Shown in pieces: positions 62,794 through 64,000 of a DNA stretch of 64,000 bases. The stretch lies in NCBI RefSeq assembly GCF_002950945.1, contig NZ_CP012673.1, positions 8,384,501 to 8,448,500 on the forward strand, written 5' to 3'. The notes under the pieces were generated by a model that saw nothing but the letters and a program-made list of their open reading frames with translations, was not told the DNA's origin and made no database searches. Source of the stretch: Sorangium cellulosum (lineage in GTDB: Bacteria > Myxococcota_A > Polyangia > Polyangiales > Polyangiaceae). Both the position numbers and the translations under genes were made by a program. Every line of letters begins with the position of its first letter. Position 1 is the stretch's first letter.

Positions 62794-63903
62794 TTATCCG
62801 TCGCCCGTGCTCCGGCGCGCCTCTTGGGAGCCGCTGACCGAGGCCGCGTGCGCGGCCGTCCCCCGCTCCAGAAAACCAGCGTCGAGGACCCGCTTCGTGA
62901 CGTCATATCCCGCGTTGTAGAGGAGCTCCTTCTCGACCGGGGTGACGCCGAGTGGATTCCCACCGACCTTGAAGATCGGCGCGGCCTCGGCGTTGAGCTC
63001 GATCACCCGCGCCCACTTCAGCCTGTCCACCAGCTTCGAGGTATCCCCGATGTCATGCGCCTCCTGCGCCGTGGACGCGAGGGCCCATACCGCGCGGGCG
63101 GCGATGAAAGGCCTGCCTATCGAGTGATACCGAGCGCGGAGGATACGGATGCCGATCGTCAGCGCCTGCTCCGGGGCGGGGGCGCCTGTGTCGAACAGGC
63201 GGACGGGGAAGTTGCTCAAGAGCCCCCCGTCGACGATGTAGCTCGTGACCTTGTTCCGCCCCACGAGCTGCACCGGCCGGAATACGAACGGGAAGCTGGT
63301 GCTCATGCGCACGGCGAGCGCCACGTCCAGCTCGTCCGGCTCGACCCCGTACTGCTCGGCGTTGATGTCGCCGGGCAGGACGAGCATGCGCCCCCTCGTG
63401 ATGTCCGAGGCGACGAGGTGCACCTTGTACCTGTGGGTCGGGTCTCGTTCCCTCTCGCAGCCGGGCATGATCAGATCGCCGAAGGTCCTCACGCGCTTGG
63501 CGTCGAGCTTCTCCCGCATGAGCGCGAGGAGCGCGTCGCCCTTGAGCATCCCGAGCTGCGTGACGGCCCCCCAGGCCATTCCCATGTACCTGCCCACGAC
63601 CGGGACGCCCGTGAGCTCGACAGGGTCGGCGAGCCTCGCGAACTCCGGGCTTCCGAGGATGTCGAGGATCTCGGAGGGCGTATACCCGGCGCCGAGGAGC
63701 GCGGCCACGATCGCCCCCGCCGAGGTCCCCGCCAGGTACGCTATCCGGGTGTCCTTGTATTTCCGAGCGAGCGCCTCTGTGAGCGCAGCGACCGAGCCGA
63801 CCAGCGCGATCCCCCGGAGGCCGCCGCCCTCGAGGACCAGGTTTAGGTTCGCCGGGATAGACGCGACCGCAGGCTGCCCTCTCTCTTCCCTGTGCTCATC
63901 CAT
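62794..63903 (-). CDS. Patatin-like phospholipase
   Basis: The 369-residue serine hydrolase has the patatin marks: oxyanion loop LVLEGGGLRGIALVGSVAAL, nucleophile elbow LAGTSAGAIVAALLGAG and the dyad Asp in YIVDGGLLSNFPVRLFD. No signal peptide is present, so it is cytosolic or exported by an unusual route. Family enzymes act as lipid acyl hydrolases; some are effectors. ATG 63903 begins MDEHREERGQPAVAS. A further short frame upstream is not supported; 63904-64000 shows no gene. Confidence 0.9.
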   Translation of the reverse strand: MDEHREERGQPAVASIPANLNLVLEGGGLRGIALVGSVAALTEALARKYKDTRIAYLAGTSAGAIVAALLGAGYTPSEILDILGSPEFARLADPVELTGVPVVGRYMGMAWGAVTQLGMLKGDALLALMREKLDAKRVRTFGDLIMPGCERERDPTHRYKVHLVASDITRGRMLVLPGDINAEQYGVEPDELDVALAVRMSTSFPFVFRPVQLVGRNKVTSYIVDGGLLSNFPVRLFDTGAPAPEQALTIGIRILRARYHSIGRPFIAARAVWALASTAQEAHDIGDTSKLVDRLKWARVIELNAEAAPIFKVGGNPLGVTPVEKELLYNAGYDVTKRVLDAGFLERGTAAHAASVSGSQEARRSTGDG

Positions 63904-64000
63904 CCTCGTCCTCCTCCGCCTCGCGTAGCGCGAAGCACGCGGGCTCGGCGCTCACGGAGCACGCAAGCCCGCCACGTCCCGCTCGACCCCCTCGGCGGCT

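Overview
The window is very GC-rich, and most genes are shadowed by long antisense reading frames. Its gene content is that of a large-genome myxobacterium, most like Sorangium/Polyangiales. The indicators are Ser/Thr kinases with a C-terminal transmembrane helix and an HRDVSPEN-type catalytic loop, FHA-domain sigma-54 activators, RsbR-like STAS proteins, many lipoproteins with Gly/Thr/Pro-rich linkers, and a DUF2330 protein. I see no rRNA, tRNA, CRISPR array or complete insertion sequence. The genus is an inference from gene content; no marker gene is present.

Layout. 1-6.2 kb: homoserine dehydrogenase (cut by the window edge), a lone TssB-TssC-like fusion, a 40-residue lipoprotein, and DUF4180 and DUF2330 proteins. 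6.3-12.4 kb: a divergent TetR / acyl-CoA-dehydrogenase-like pair, a GAF hybrid histidine kinase, and leuA preceded by what reads as a complete leucine attenuator (leader peptide with three rare CTA codons, pairing segments, U-tailed terminator). 12.4-19.2 kb: a beta-helix-like protein, a kinase / PEGA-like protein / SUMF1-type lipoprotein operon, and a Cys-rich lipoprotein. 19.4-25.4 kb: an M2-family metallopeptidase lipoprotein, a YkgJ fragment, and an FHA-sigma-54 activator facing a secreted GH114 glycosidase across a -24/-12 promoter with twin palindromic sites. 25.5-32.2 kb: a trypsin-like protease with a crystallin-like C-terminus, a second kinase plus PEGA-like pair, and secreted carbohydrate-active lipoproteins including a GH18 chitinase. 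32.8-38.8 kb: a second FHA activator, a large lipoprotein, and a translationally coupled ATPase-nuclease / AlkZ-like pair. 38.9-45.5 kb: an AAC(3)-type acetyltransferase, AraC, catalase-like and SRPBCC/ArsR genes mixed with decay scars (an SDR tail, a fused AraC-MDR double pseudogene, a 167-bp palindromic element, and a TetR remnant). 45.9-49.3 kb: a vWA lipoprotein, an orphan sugar-binding protein and a TetR. 49.4-56.4 kb: a urea carboxylase operon (two DUF1989 proteins, the carboxylase, an APC permease) with a TetR-type operator. 56.8-64 kb: two convergent STAS coantagonist-like genes, a Fur-box-led unknown, pirin, an FAD monooxygenase behind a strong operator, and a patatin.

The genes are mostly independent small units rather than one pathway. 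The best-supported regulatory logic is leucine attenuation of leuA, sigma-54 control of the GH114 glycosidase, TetR control of urea carboxylation, an ArsR-SRPBCC pair, and a Fur box. Secreted hydrolases (GH114, GH18, trypsin-like, M2) fit a predatory or saprophytic life. Decay is concentrated between 39.8 and 45.7 kb.
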